This document shows, piece after piece, positions 16,791-25,295 of a stretch of 64,000 bases of DNA. Positions within the stretch are counted from its first letter, which is position 1, and every line of letters starts with the position of its first letter. The stretch covers positions 1,302,001-1,366,000 of the forward strand of contig NZ_CP116805.1 in the NCBI RefSeq assembly GCF_028463845.1, read 5' to 3'. This DNA comes from Gimibacter soli (GTDB taxonomy: Bacteria > Pseudomonadota > Alphaproteobacteria > Sphingomonadales > Kordiimonadaceae). The position numbers and the translations under genes are program-made. The notes under the pieces are model-generated. The model was not told where the DNA came from. It made no database searches and was given only the letters and a program-made list of their open reading frames with translations.

Positions 16791-18176
16791 ATGCTTTATA
16801 CCCTCTATGAAATGCAGCACGCAGCTTTTGCGCCCATCCGTTTCTGGGCCGATCAGGGGCAACGCTTCTTCAGTCACCCCTATAATCCGGTCAGCCGCAC
16901 GCCTTATGGCAAGGTGATGGCCGCTAGCCTCGACATGGTCGAACTTCTCACCCGCCGCTACGGCAAGCCCAAGTTCGGCTTCGAGAAAGTCACCGTTGAC
17001 GGTGTTGAGTGCCCGGTCGAAGAACAGATCCTGTCCCGCCGCGCCTTCGGGCAGCTGAAGCATTTCAAACGCGCCAACTGCAGCCACCGGAAGGACCCGC
17101 GTGTGCTGGTGGTCGCACCCATGTCCGGCCACTTCGCCACGCTCTTGCGCGGTACGGTCGAGGCACTGCTGCCGAACCACGAGGTCTATATCACCGACTG
17201 GCGCGATGCGCGCGATATCCCGATGGCGGATGGCAGCTTCGATCTTGATGACTATGTTGACTACCTGATCGACTGGCTGACCGACCTTGGCCCCAATACC
17301 CATATGCTGGCTGTGTGCCAGCCGAGCGTGCCGGTTTATGCTGCCCTCGCGCTGATGGAGGCCGAAGGGCATCCCTGCACGCCTCCGAGCGTGACCATGA
17401 TGGGTGGCCCCATCGACACCCGCCGCAATCCGACCGAAGTGAACAAGCTGGCCATGACCCGGCCGCACAGCTGGTTCGAAGACAATGTCATCACCGTTGT
17501 GCCGCTGCCGAACGCCGGCTTCATGCGCAAGGTTTACCCCGGCTTCCTGCAGCTTGCGGGCTTCATGGCGATGAACCTTGGCGACCATTTCATGAAACAC
17601 CATGAAATGTTCGAGCATCTGATCATCGGCGCCGACGAAGATGCGGAAAAAACCCGCGCCTTCTATGACGAATACAAGGCCGTGATGGACATGACGGCGG
17701 AATTTTACCTGCAGACCATCGATGTTGTGTTCCAGCGTCACCTGCTGCCGGATGGCAAATGGGTATCGAAGGGTCGGCTTGTTGATCCGAAAGCGATCAG
17801 GAATACGGCGCTGATGGCTGTGGAAGGCGAGTTCGACGATATTTCCGGTATCGGCCAGACGAAAGCCGCGCTCGATATCGCCGTCAATCTGCCGGAAGAG
17901 AAGAAAAAATACCTGCTGGCAAAAGGCGTTGGCCATTATGGCATCTTCAACGGCAGCCGCTGGCGCACCAATATCGCCCCGGTCGTGGCCGAGTTCATGC
18001 GCACCCATGATCATGTGATCGGAAAGCCGGTTGCCGGCGCTGCAGCCCCTGCGGCAACCCCCGTTGCGGAAGCCCCTGCCAAGGCGGCAAAGCCCCAGCC
18101 CAAGAAGGCGCCGTCGCGTACCGCCCGCCCGGCACGTGCCACAACGACGGCAACAAAACGCCGGACGAAAGCCTGA
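16791..18176 (+). CDS. phaZ: Intracellular polyhydroxyalkanoate depolymerase
   Basis: PHB-granule depolymerase of 461 residues, alpha/beta-hydrolase fold with a catalytic cysteine rather than serine: LAVCQPSVPVYAAL, Cys176, as in the R. eutropha PhaZ1 type. WADQGQRFFSHPYNP and FDLDDYVDYLIDW are further family blocks. ATG 16791 (MLYTLYEMQH) is the family start; the frame is open upstream to 16701. The last 45 residues or so are a low-complexity Ala/Pro/Lys/Arg tail (KAAKPQPKKAPSRTARPARA...), like the basic tails of PHA-granule proteins that bind DNA. It diverges from hbdH. Confidence 0.93.
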   Translation: MLYTLYEMQHAAFAPIRFWADQGQRFFSHPYNPVSRTPYGKVMAASLDMVELLTRRYGKPKFGFEKVTVDGVECPVEEQILSRRAFGQLKHFKRANCSHRKDPRVLVVAPMSGHFATLLRGTVEALLPNHEVYITDWRDARDIPMADGSFDLDDYVDYLIDWLTDLGPNTHMLAVCQPSVPVYAALALMEAEGHPCTPPSVTMMGGPIDTRRNPTEVNKLAMTRPHSWFEDNVITVVPLPNAGFMRKVYPGFLQLAGFMAMNLGDHFMKHHEMFEHLIIGADEDAEKTRAFYDEYKAVMDMTAEFYLQTIDVVFQRHLLPDGKWVSKGRLVDPKAIRNTALMAVEGEFDDISGIGQTKAALDIAVNLPEEKKKYLLAKGVGHYGIFNGSRWRTNIAPVVAEFMRTHDHVIGKPVAGAAAPAATPVAEAPAKAAKPQPKKAPSRTARPARATTTATKRRTKA

Positions 18177-18229
18177 TATCTCTATCTTTGTAGAATATTA
18201 GGAATTTCCGGCTATTTTGATTCAATATC

Positions 18230-18261
18230 GGGCGCCTTGAAGACAGAATGTCTGGGCGCCC
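18230..18261 (+). terminator. Intrinsic terminator of phaZ
   Basis: The outer stem GGGCGCC/GGCGCCC (18230-18236 with 18255-18261) encloses a perfect inner stem AGACA-GAA-TGTCT (18241-18253), followed by TTGTTGT. The upstream ATG of the adhesin frame (18248) lies in this hairpin, which argues against that start. Confidence 0.8.
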
Positions 18262-18289
18262 TTGTTGTATGGATGCCGGGGGAGATTAC

Positions 18290-21271
18290 GTGGCTGATCC
18301 TGTTGTAGAGTTTACATCGACCGACATCGAGTTCGCAGAAGGCAGTTTCGGGTCGATTGATTTCGGCGTCTTTTCGATCACCGACGTGGACGACAATATC
18401 TTCAAGATTGTCCTCAGCGTCAGCGACGGCTCGATCATCGCGAATGATGGCGATGGCCTGCAGGCGAGCGGCGTGACGATCCAGACCGATGATGCCCAGA
18501 CCATCACCATCCTCGGCACCGGCACGGCCATCAGCAATTATATGAGCCTGCCTGACGTTTTCTCGTTCGATGTCGGCATACTGACCGCCGGGGACAATGC
18601 GGCAATTCTGACCATTACGGCCTTCGACGACACGGCAGGCGAGGTCGCCGACACGATCAATATCGATATCACCGCCCCCGATACGCCGGCCGTTGTTGCC
18701 GGTGACTTCACGGGCGACGTGATCGAAGGCAATATCGGTGACGGTGCCGTAACAGCCACAGGTCCCCTGTCGATTTCCGATGTGGATGTGGGCGACGACC
18801 CGGCCTTTGATGATGTGGCTACCACAGCGGGCGACAATGGCTACGGCACCTTCGAACTGACGTCCGGCACCTGGACCTATACGCTTGATCAGTCGAGCGT
18901 GCAGGATCTGGACGCGGGCGATACGGTCACCGATACCTACACCTTCACCGCAACCGACGGCACTACGCAGGCGATCACCGTCACGATCACTGGTGCGGCG
19001 GACGCTGCAGTGGTGAGTGGTACCTTTACGGGCGACGTGACCGAAGGCGACGAGGGCGATGCACCCGTTACCGCTTCCGGCGTGCTTTCGATCAGCGATG
19101 TGGACGGCGACGACAGCCCCGTGTTCAACGATGTGGCTTCCACGGCTGGCGACAACGGCTATGGCTATTTCGTCCTGTCGGGCGGCACCTGGACCTATAC
19201 GCTCGATCAGTCGATCGTGCAGGATATGGACGCCGGCGACACGGTGACCGACACCTATACCTTTGTGGCGACCGATGGCACGCTGCAGGATGTTACGGTG
19301 ACGATCACCGGCGCGAACGATATGGCCGTGGTCACCGGCACCTTCACGGGTGACGTGACCGAAGGCAACGAAGGGGACCCAGCTGTCACCGCGACCGGCA
19401 GCATCGCGATCAGCGATGTGGACGCCGACGATACCCCCGTTTTTAACGATGTGGCCTCCACGGCAGGTGATAATGGCTACGGCCATTTCGAACTGACCGG
19501 AGGCGACTGGACTTTCACGCTTGATCAAGCGGCGGTACAGGATCTGGATGCCGGGGACACGGTCAACGACACGATTACCTTCACCGCAGATGACGGCACG
19601 ACGCAGCAGATCACCGTGACGATCAGCGGCACAAACGACAATGTCGTCGTATCGGGCGGTGACGCCAGTACGGTCACCGAAGGGAATGTCGGGGACCCGG
19701 ACATGCTTGCCTCTGGCACGTTGACGATTGACGACCTTGATGATCTCGATGATCCGGTCTTCCTTGATGTAGCTGCCGCCAAAAAGACCTACGGCACCTA
19801 CACGATGACGAACGGTACCTGGATCTACACGCTGGACCAGTCCAAGGTGCAGCATCTGAAGGCTGGCGAAACGGTCACCGATCCGCATACTTTCCTGGCG
19901 TCCGATGGCACCGAACACACCGTCACCGTGACAATCGTCGGCACGGATGATGCCCCGGTCGTCAAAGGCACCTTCACCGGCGAGCTGACCGAAGGCAATA
20001 TTGGCGACCCGACATCGAGCGTTTCGGGGACGCTTTCGATCACCGATCTGGATGGCACGCCAACCTTTACCAATGTGGCTAGTGCCGCTGGCGCCTATGG
20101 CAGTTTCAAGCTTGCCGGCGGGCAATGGACCTATACGCTTGATCAGGCGAAGGTCCAGAATCTGAATACCGGCGACACCCGCACCGATAGCCACACCTTT
20201 GTGGCCTCGGATGGTACCGAGCAGACCGTGAGCGTGACGATCAAGGGTGCTGACGAGGCGCCGACTTCGGGTGGCAATACCGGCGAAACACCAGTCACGA
20301 CGGTCCTTCTGCCTTCGGGTGGCGGCACCACCAACATTGCCTCGACGGTAACCGGTGCGACGGGGGGCTTTGGGACCGGCACGGGTACGGTGATCGTACA
20401 GGCGAGTTCGCCTTCCTCCATTATCACCGGCAATATTGGCGGCACGCTCAATGACGGTCATCAGGTTGTCGTCAGCCTCGGCAACGGCAACAACAATGTG
20501 TCGCTCACTGGCAACACGACGATTGCCAGCGGACTTTCCGATGTTCTGATCGGCGGCGGCACGCTTGATGACGTCACATCTGTCCTTGGTTCCACCGGCG
20601 GCGGTCTTGGTGGCGGTCTTGGCGGCGGCCTTGGCGGAGGGGGGCTCGGCGGTGGTTTCGGCAGCGGTGCGACGGTCGTTGTCGCGGGATCCGGTTCAGA
20701 CAAGATCGATCTCAGCGGCCTTTCCGGCACGTCGGTCGTCGTTGGTGGCGCAGGTCGGGATTCGATCATCGGGGGCGCAGGTGACAGTATCCTTCTTGGC
20801 GGCACCGGCAGCGATTCGATCCTGGGCGGCGCAGGGAACGACCATATCCGGGGTGGTAGTGGCGACAATATATTGCTTGGTGGTGACGGGGATGACCGGC
20901 TGGTTGGCAGCGGCACCTTCGGTGGCGGCGCCGGCAACGATTACCTGACCCAGACCCACGGGGTGATGTTTGGCGAGGCCGGCAATGACACGTTCCGGCT
21001 GGCCCGGATCGATGGCGACGGCAGTGGCAAGCAGTCCATCATTGGTGATTTTGATGTGGGCGATGACACGCTGGATCTGCGCGCCATGGGGATCAAGACA
21101 GTTGATGATCTCGTAAATGCGCTGCAAGCCAGCAGCGGCGAGACGGCCCTGTTCAAGTTTGATAACGGGCAGGAACTTGTGATTGCGGTGCCCGAGTTCA
21201 GGGGGACCAGCAACCAGTTCGATGCCGAGGAATTCCATAGCTGGAATATCCTGTTCTCGACGGACACATAA
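18290..21271 (+). CDS. VCBS-repeat / RTX large secreted adhesin-like protein
   Basis: Acidic protein of 993 residues from GTG 18290. That start was chosen because GGGGGAG (18278-18284) lies at ideal spacing and the in-frame ATGs at 18248 and 18269 overlap or abut the phaZ terminator. There is no Sec signal. After about 130 residues come five VCBS/cadherin-like repeats of 106 residues with TFTGDVTEGN, WTYTLDQ and TVTDTYTF blocks. Next come a linker, a Gly-rich LGGG array, and six RTX-type nonapeptides (GGAGNDHIR, GGDGDDRLV) that bind calcium. The C-terminus fits a type I secretion signal. No type I exporter is encoded in the window. Likely role: cell-surface or biofilm adhesin. Confidence 0.88.
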   Translation: MADPVVEFTSTDIEFAEGSFGSIDFGVFSITDVDDNIFKIVLSVSDGSIIANDGDGLQASGVTIQTDDAQTITILGTGTAISNYMSLPDVFSFDVGILTAGDNAAILTITAFDDTAGEVADTINIDITAPDTPAVVAGDFTGDVIEGNIGDGAVTATGPLSISDVDVGDDPAFDDVATTAGDNGYGTFELTSGTWTYTLDQSSVQDLDAGDTVTDTYTFTATDGTTQAITVTITGAADAAVVSGTFTGDVTEGDEGDAPVTASGVLSISDVDGDDSPVFNDVASTAGDNGYGYFVLSGGTWTYTLDQSIVQDMDAGDTVTDTYTFVATDGTLQDVTVTITGANDMAVVTGTFTGDVTEGNEGDPAVTATGSIAISDVDADDTPVFNDVASTAGDNGYGHFELTGGDWTFTLDQAAVQDLDAGDTVNDTITFTADDGTTQQITVTISGTNDNVVVSGGDASTVTEGNVGDPDMLASGTLTIDDLDDLDDPVFLDVAAAKKTYGTYTMTNGTWIYTLDQSKVQHLKAGETVTDPHTFLASDGTEHTVTVTIVGTDDAPVVKGTFTGELTEGNIGDPTSSVSGTLSITDLDGTPTFTNVASAAGAYGSFKLAGGQWTYTLDQAKVQNLNTGDTRTDSHTFVASDGTEQTVSVTIKGADEAPTSGGNTGETPVTTVLLPSGGGTTNIASTVTGATGGFGTGTGTVIVQASSPSSIITGNIGGTLNDGHQVVVSLGNGNNNVSLTGNTTIASGLSDVLIGGGTLDDVTSVLGSTGGGLGGGLGGGLGGGGLGGGFGSGATVVVAGSGSDKIDLSGLSGTSVVVGGAGRDSIIGGAGDSILLGGTGSDSILGGAGNDHIRGGSGDNILLGGDGDDRLVGSGTFGGGAGNDYLTQTHGVMFGEAGNDTFRLARIDGDGSGKQSIIGDFDVGDDTLDLRAMGIKTVDDLVNALQASSGETALFKFDNGQELVIAVPEFRGTSNQFDAEEFHSWNILFSTDT
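18692..20266 (+). repeat. Five tandem VCBS-repeat units
   Basis: Units begin at 18692, 19010, 19328, 19646 and 19958. Spacing is exactly 318 bases (106 codons) three times and 312 bases for the last. Units 2 and 3 are the most alike; unit 4 is the most diverged, with KKTYGTYTM replacing the usual GDNGYG segment. Confidence 0.9.
20744..20905 (+). repeat. Six RTX calcium-binding nonapeptides
   Basis: Six consecutive 27-base units encode GGxGxDxI/Lx-type nonapeptides (GGAGRDSII to GGDGDDRLV). A further degenerate unit GGGAGNDYL follows after a short gap. The upstream stretch 20590-20670 encodes a separate LGGG tandem array. Confidence 0.85.
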
Positions 21272-21291
21272 AGCGACCGCCTGAGAAACAA

Positions 21292-21325
21292 AAAAGCCCC
21301 GCCGGAGCGATCCCGCGGGGCTTTT
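21292..21325. terminator. Bidirectional terminator between adhesin and PLP-enzyme genes
   Basis: AAAAGCCCCGC (21292-21302) pairs with GCGGGGCTTTT (21315-21325); A and T runs on both sides allow function in both directions for the convergent genes. Confidence 0.9.
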
Positions 21326-21342
21326 CTTGTGGGCAGACTGGC

Positions 21343-22632
21343 TCAGGCGTGGGAAAGCGCCTGGGCGAGATCGGCAATCAGGTCATCCGGGTTTTCGACA
21401 CCAACCGAGATGCGCAGCATCGACGGCATGATGCCGAGCCGTTCCTTCACATCGTCTGGCACGTCCGAATGGGTCATGGAGTAGGGCGCTTCCATCAGGG
21501 TCTCCGTGCCGCCAAGGCTGACGGCAAGCTTGATGATGGTGAGGTTATCAAGCACCCGGAAGGCTGCAGCCTCATCGCCCTTGATATCGAAGGCGAAGGT
21601 CGAGCCGGCCGCAAGGCATTGTTCCTTGTAGATTTTGTAGGTCGGGTCGCTTTCCTCGAGGAAGCCTAAGTAATGCACTTTGGCGACCTTCGGGTGATCG
21701 CGCAGATATTCAGCGATCACGCGGGCATTTTCGGTGGAGGCCGTCATGCGGAGCTTGAGTGTCTCCAGGGACCGCATCAGGAGCCAGCAACTGTAGGGGT
21801 CGCACATGGTGCCAAGGATGGTGCGGAAACCCTGAATGGGCGTCAGCACGTCAGCAGCACCGACAACGGCACCTGCCACCACGTCCGAATGGCCGCCCAC
21901 ATATTTGGTCAGGCTGTAGATCACGATATCGGCGCCGTGGGCGAGCGGCTTTTGCCACAGGGGGCCGAGGAAAGTATTGTCGATCATGATGACCGGGCGG
22001 TGGCCTTGCGTCTTAGCCAGCTTGTCGGCCTCGTCGCGGGCGGTATGCAGGTCGATCAGGTCGTTCGTCGGGTTGGCCGGCGTTTCGCCGTAAATCACCG
22101 CGATACGGCCAAGCTTCTTCGCTTCCTCGATGGCAGGTGCCAGCGTCGGCGTGTCGCCGCCTGCTTCAAACTCCACCGATTTGATACCGAAGGACGGCAG
22201 GATATTGCGGATCAGATATTCGGTGCCGCCGTAAATAGGCGCCGAATGGACAATCACGTCGCCGGGGCGCAGGTAGGCGAGCAAGCTTGTCGCAATCGCC
22301 GCCATGCCGGACGAGAAGGACAGGCCCTTTTCGGCGTCTTCCCAAAGCGCCAGCCGGTCCTCGAGCATCTCGAGGTCAGGGTTGTTGATGCGGCTGTAGA
22401 TGAGGCCGGGTTCTTCACCCTGTGCCCGTGCGCGCTTGCCATATGCGATCTCGAAAAAGTCTTTCCCGGCCTGCGCTGACTGGAAAACGAAGGTCGAGGT
22501 CATGAACAGCGGCGCTTTCAGCGCGCCTTCGGACAGCATGGGATCATAGCCGTAACCCATCATCTGGGTTTCGGGGCTGAGCTTGTGGTTGCCAATAGTC
22601 TTTTTGCGGTAATCGCGACGGCGATCAGTCAT
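21343..22632 (-). CDS. Cys/Met-metabolism PLP enzyme (cystathionine gamma-synthase family)
   Basis: PLP enzyme of 429 residues, fold type I. The cofactor lysine is Lys243 in IYSLTKYVGGHSDVVAG. SSGMAAIATSLLAYLRPGD and ETPANPTNDLIDL are family blocks, and VSLGGTETLMEAPYSMTHS lies in the active-site loop. An N-terminal extension of about 35 residues (DRRRDYRKKTIGNHKLSP) marks the alphaproteobacterial subgroup annotated as cystathionine gamma-synthase family. Whether it is a gamma-synthase, beta-lyase or methionine gamma-lyase cannot be settled from motifs. It stands alone, ending at a shared terminator with the adhesin gene. Confidence 0.9.
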   Translation of the reverse strand: MTDRRRDYRKKTIGNHKLSPETQMMGYGYDPMLSEGALKAPLFMTSTFVFQSAQAGKDFFEIAYGKRARAQGEEPGLIYSRINNPDLEMLEDRLALWEDAEKGLSFSSGMAAIATSLLAYLRPGDVIVHSAPIYGGTEYLIRNILPSFGIKSVEFEAGGDTPTLAPAIEEAKKLGRIAVIYGETPANPTNDLIDLHTARDEADKLAKTQGHRPVIMIDNTFLGPLWQKPLAHGADIVIYSLTKYVGGHSDVVAGAVVGAADVLTPIQGFRTILGTMCDPYSCWLLMRSLETLKLRMTASTENARVIAEYLRDHPKVAKVHYLGFLEESDPTYKIYKEQCLAAGSTFAFDIKGDEAAAFRVLDNLTIIKLAVSLGGTETLMEAPYSMTHSDVPDDVKERLGIMPSMLRISVGVENPDDLIADLAQALSHA

Positions 22633-22748
22633 CGAAACATCCCTCCCGGTGTTTAGCCTAGCTTTTCGGGTAAGTTAGTTTCTATTGCAACCAAATTGTG
22701 TCGGGCCTTGCCAGCTGCCTGAAAAGACGGTCTAAAGGGGCGCAGCCG

Positions 22749-23972
22749 ATGGAGTCCCCCGTGTCCATTCACCGTTTCAATGTCCCTTTGCTGATTCTGG
22801 CGCAGGCCTGTTTTCTGGCTTCTTCGATGACCAACATCGCCTTCGGCGGGTTGGCGGGCGGCATGCTGGCGGCGGACCCGGCGTGGGCAACACTCCCCGT
22901 ATCGCTGACCGTGGTTTCAACCGCGCTTGTGACCGGGCGGCTGTCGGGCCTGATGCAGCGCACGTCGCGCCAATATGGCTTCCGGATCGGCGCTTTTTCC
23001 GGCCTTGCCGGCGCGCTTCTGGCGATGCTGGCCATTTATCTGCGTGACTATTGGCTTCTTTGCCTGTCGTCCCTGCTGTTCGGACCGTTCAACGCCAGCG
23101 CCCAATATTACCGGTTTGCCGCCAGCGAGAGCGTGACGCCTGCCGAGGCACCACGGGCGATGTCCTATGTCATGCTTGGCGGGATCGCGGCAGCCTTCGT
23201 GGTGCCGGCGGCCACTAGCTGGCTCAACGATGCCCTCATGCCCTACAGCTTTCTTGGTGCCTATCTGTTCATCGTTATCGTCACGCTGCTTGTTCAGGTG
23301 CCGATCGGCCTCATGAAACCGGTGGAGGCGACCGTCGCCGGGCACGAAAGTGGGGACGGCGAGGCAAGACCGCTTGGTGCCATCGTCCGCACCAGCGGCT
23401 TCATCGCCGCTTTCGTCAATTGCGCCACCGGCTATGCCATGATGTCTTTTGTGATGACGGCGACACCCCTTGCGATGGAAAGCTGTGGCCTCTTGCCCGG
23501 TCAAAGCGCCACGGTCATCCAGGGGCATGTCGTCGCCATGTTCCTGCCGAGCCTTTTCACGGGGCGCCTGATCGAACGCTTCGGGGTGACGGGTATCCTC
23601 TTTGCCGGGCACGCCTTTTTCGTGGCGGCCTTCCTGCTCGCGCTTGAAGGGATCGAGGTTTACAACTTCTCGCTCGCGCTTATCGCGCTTGGCATCGGCT
23701 GGAATTTCTGCTTCATCGGCGGCTCCAGCCTCTTGACGCATGTTCACCGTCCGTCCGAAAAAGGGCGGGTACAGGGTCTGAATGAAACGATGGTCTTCAC
23801 CGTGACCGCCGTGGCGTCGCTTGGCGCCGGCATTGCGCTCAATACCATCGGCTGGGCTGGCATGAATATGCTGACGTTCGGCCTTCTGGCCGTGGCCTTT
23901 GCTGCCACCCTTTATCACGCGCTGAAGCGCACCAAACCATCGGAGACCGATCCCTCATGCTGTTCGTCCTGA
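22749..23972 (+). CDS. MFS transporter
   Basis: Membrane protein of about 407 residues with twelve predicted hydrophobic helices. The loop after helices 2-3 (TGRLSGLMQRTSRQYGFRIGA) takes the position of the MFS GxxxDR.GRR motif. A cytoplasmic loop near the middle is hydrophilic (EATVAGHESGDGEARP). ATG 22749 was chosen, preceded by AAAGGGG; the frame is open to 22698. The C-terminus ends CCSS. Its 3' end overlaps yaaA by 16 bases, indicating co-transcription. The substrate is unknown; no drug-resistance subfamily is evident. Confidence 0.88.
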   Translation: MESPVSIHRFNVPLLILAQACFLASSMTNIAFGGLAGGMLAADPAWATLPVSLTVVSTALVTGRLSGLMQRTSRQYGFRIGAFSGLAGALLAMLAIYLRDYWLLCLSSLLFGPFNASAQYYRFAASESVTPAEAPRAMSYVMLGGIAAAFVVPAATSWLNDALMPYSFLGAYLFIVIVTLLVQVPIGLMKPVEATVAGHESGDGEARPLGAIVRTSGFIAAFVNCATGYAMMSFVMTATPLAMESCGLLPGQSATVIQGHVVAMFLPSLFTGRLIERFGVTGILFAGHAFFVAAFLLALEGIEVYNFSLALIALGIGWNFCFIGGSSLLTHVHRPSEKGRVQGLNETMVFTVTAVASLGAGIALNTIGWAGMNMLTFGLLAVAFAATLYHALKRTKPSETDPSCCSS

Positions 23973-24739
23973 GCCCCGCCAAGAAACTGGACTATGAGCG
24001 CGAGTCACTGGTAAGCGAGGCCACAGAGCCGCGTTTCCTGAAGGACACGGAAACGCTTGTGAAATCAGCCCGGCGGCTGAAGGCGCGGGACCTGAAAGCC
24101 ATGATGGGCGTGTCGGACGCGATTGCCGAACTGAATGTGGCGCGCTTCAAGGCGTTCGAGCTGCCCTTCACCACCGCCAACGCACGCCCGGCCATCGATG
24201 CCTTCCGGGGTGACGTTTATGTGGGGCTCGATCCCGACAGCCTGTCGGACGATGACCGTGCCTTCGCGCAGGATAACGTGCGCATCCTTTCGGGGCTCTA
24301 CGGCGTGCTGCGGCCGCTGGACCTGATGCAGGCCTACCGGCTGGAAATGGGCACGAAGTTCCACACCCGGCGCGGCGAAACGCTCTATGCCTTCTGGGGC
24401 GACAAGCTGGCCAAAAGCCTCGACGCCGATGTGAAGGCACATGATGCCCCGATCATCATTAATCTGGCTTCGACCGAATATTGGAAATCGGTGAACCGCA
24501 AGGCCCTGAAGGCACGGGTCATCACCCTGCATTTCAAGGAAGTGGAGCCGGACGGTCGGGCGCGGGTTATCTCGTTCCTCGCCAAAAAGGCACGCGGCAT
24601 GATGGCGCGTTTCGCGGTCGATGGCCGCGTGACCGAGCCCGAAGCCCTGAAGGCGTTCGACCGCGAGGGCTATCGCTTCGATCCTGCCGTATCCACTGAT
24701 GATGACTGGATTTTCAGCCGCCCGGCCGTTGGGCGATAA
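23957..24739 (+). CDS. yaaA: Peroxide-stress protein YaaA (DUF328/UPF0246)
   Basis: Cytosolic protein of 260 residues, the usual family length. Diagnostic segments are MLFVLSPAKKLDY at the start, ILSGLYGVLRPLDLMQAYRLEMGTKF in the middle, and INLASTEYWKSVN followed by FLAKKARGMMARF. In E. coli YaaA limits intracellular iron and DNA damage during peroxide stress. It starts inside the upstream MFS gene. Confidence 0.95.
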   Translation: MLFVLSPAKKLDYERESLVSEATEPRFLKDTETLVKSARRLKARDLKAMMGVSDAIAELNVARFKAFELPFTTANARPAIDAFRGDVYVGLDPDSLSDDDRAFAQDNVRILSGLYGVLRPLDLMQAYRLEMGTKFHTRRGETLYAFWGDKLAKSLDADVKAHDAPIIINLASTEYWKSVNRKALKARVITLHFKEVEPDGRARVISFLAKKARGMMARFAVDGRVTEPEALKAFDREGYRFDPAVSTDDDWIFSRPAVGR

Positions 24740-24827
24740 TTGGTTCAGGTAACCGGTTTGTTAGTCGCCTCGGGCGGCGATCTCCCCTATACTTCGCGCA
24801 CATTCACACGCTCGTGGGGGGATGACC

Positions 24828-25295
24828 ATGCAATTCACGCTCAATGGGTCTGCCGTTTCGTATGACGGCGACGGCGAGATGCCGCTTCTGTGGTATCTGC
24901 GCGATCTGGCCGGCCTGACCGGCACCAAGTTTGGCTGCGGTGCCGCCCTTTGCGGCGCCTGCACCGTGCATGTGGACGGGGAAGCCGTGCGCTCCTGCCA
25001 GATGCCGATGGAAAGCCTCGACGGCGTTTCGGTGACAACCATTGAAGGCCTGGCGGACGGGGACAAACTGACCGCACTGCAGAAAGCATGGGACGAGTTC
25101 GGCGTGCCGCAGTGCGGCTACTGCCAGTCGGGCCAGATCATGCAGGCCGAAGCGCTTCTCAAGGAAACCCCGAAGCCCTCCGACGATGAGATTGACGCAG
25201 CCATGAGCGGGAATATCTGCCGCTGCGGCACTTATCCGCGCATCCGGGCCGCCATTCGTGCTGTGGCCGATGGCAAGATCAAGGGAGACATGTGA
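24828..25295 (+). CDS. (2Fe-2S) subunit of a molybdenum hydroxylase (IorA type)
   Basis: Iron-sulfur electron-transfer subunit of 155 residues. The N-terminal ferredoxin-like domain has [18 protein letters not shown] and a later RSC; the C-terminal domain has [10 protein letters not shown] and [11 protein letters not shown]. Together these are the cysteines of the two 2Fe-2S clusters of the xanthine-dehydrogenase family. The second ATG (24828) was preferred over 24822 because GGGGGG then sits at proper spacing. A TATACT box lies at 24788-24793. It overlaps the molybdopterin subunit gene by one base; no separate FAD subunit is present, as in isoquinoline 1-oxidoreductase. Confidence 0.93.
   Translation: MQFTLNGSAVSYDGDGEMPLLWYLRDLAGLTGTKFGCGAALCGACTVHVDGEAVRSCQMPMESLDGVSVTTIEGLADGDKLTALQKAWDEFGVPQCGYCQSGQIMQAEALLKETPKPSDDEIDAAMSGNICRCGTYPRIRAAIRAVADGKIKGDM

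Noticed and set aside
18212-20461. 749-codon minus frame opposite the adhesin repeats
   Set aside because: Its apparent repeats mirror the VCBS units on the other strand; no family match.
18690-20910. Regular repeats considered as a CRISPR array
   Set aside because: The period is 318 bases and the units are in-frame protein repeats; no short identical repeats with unique spacers.
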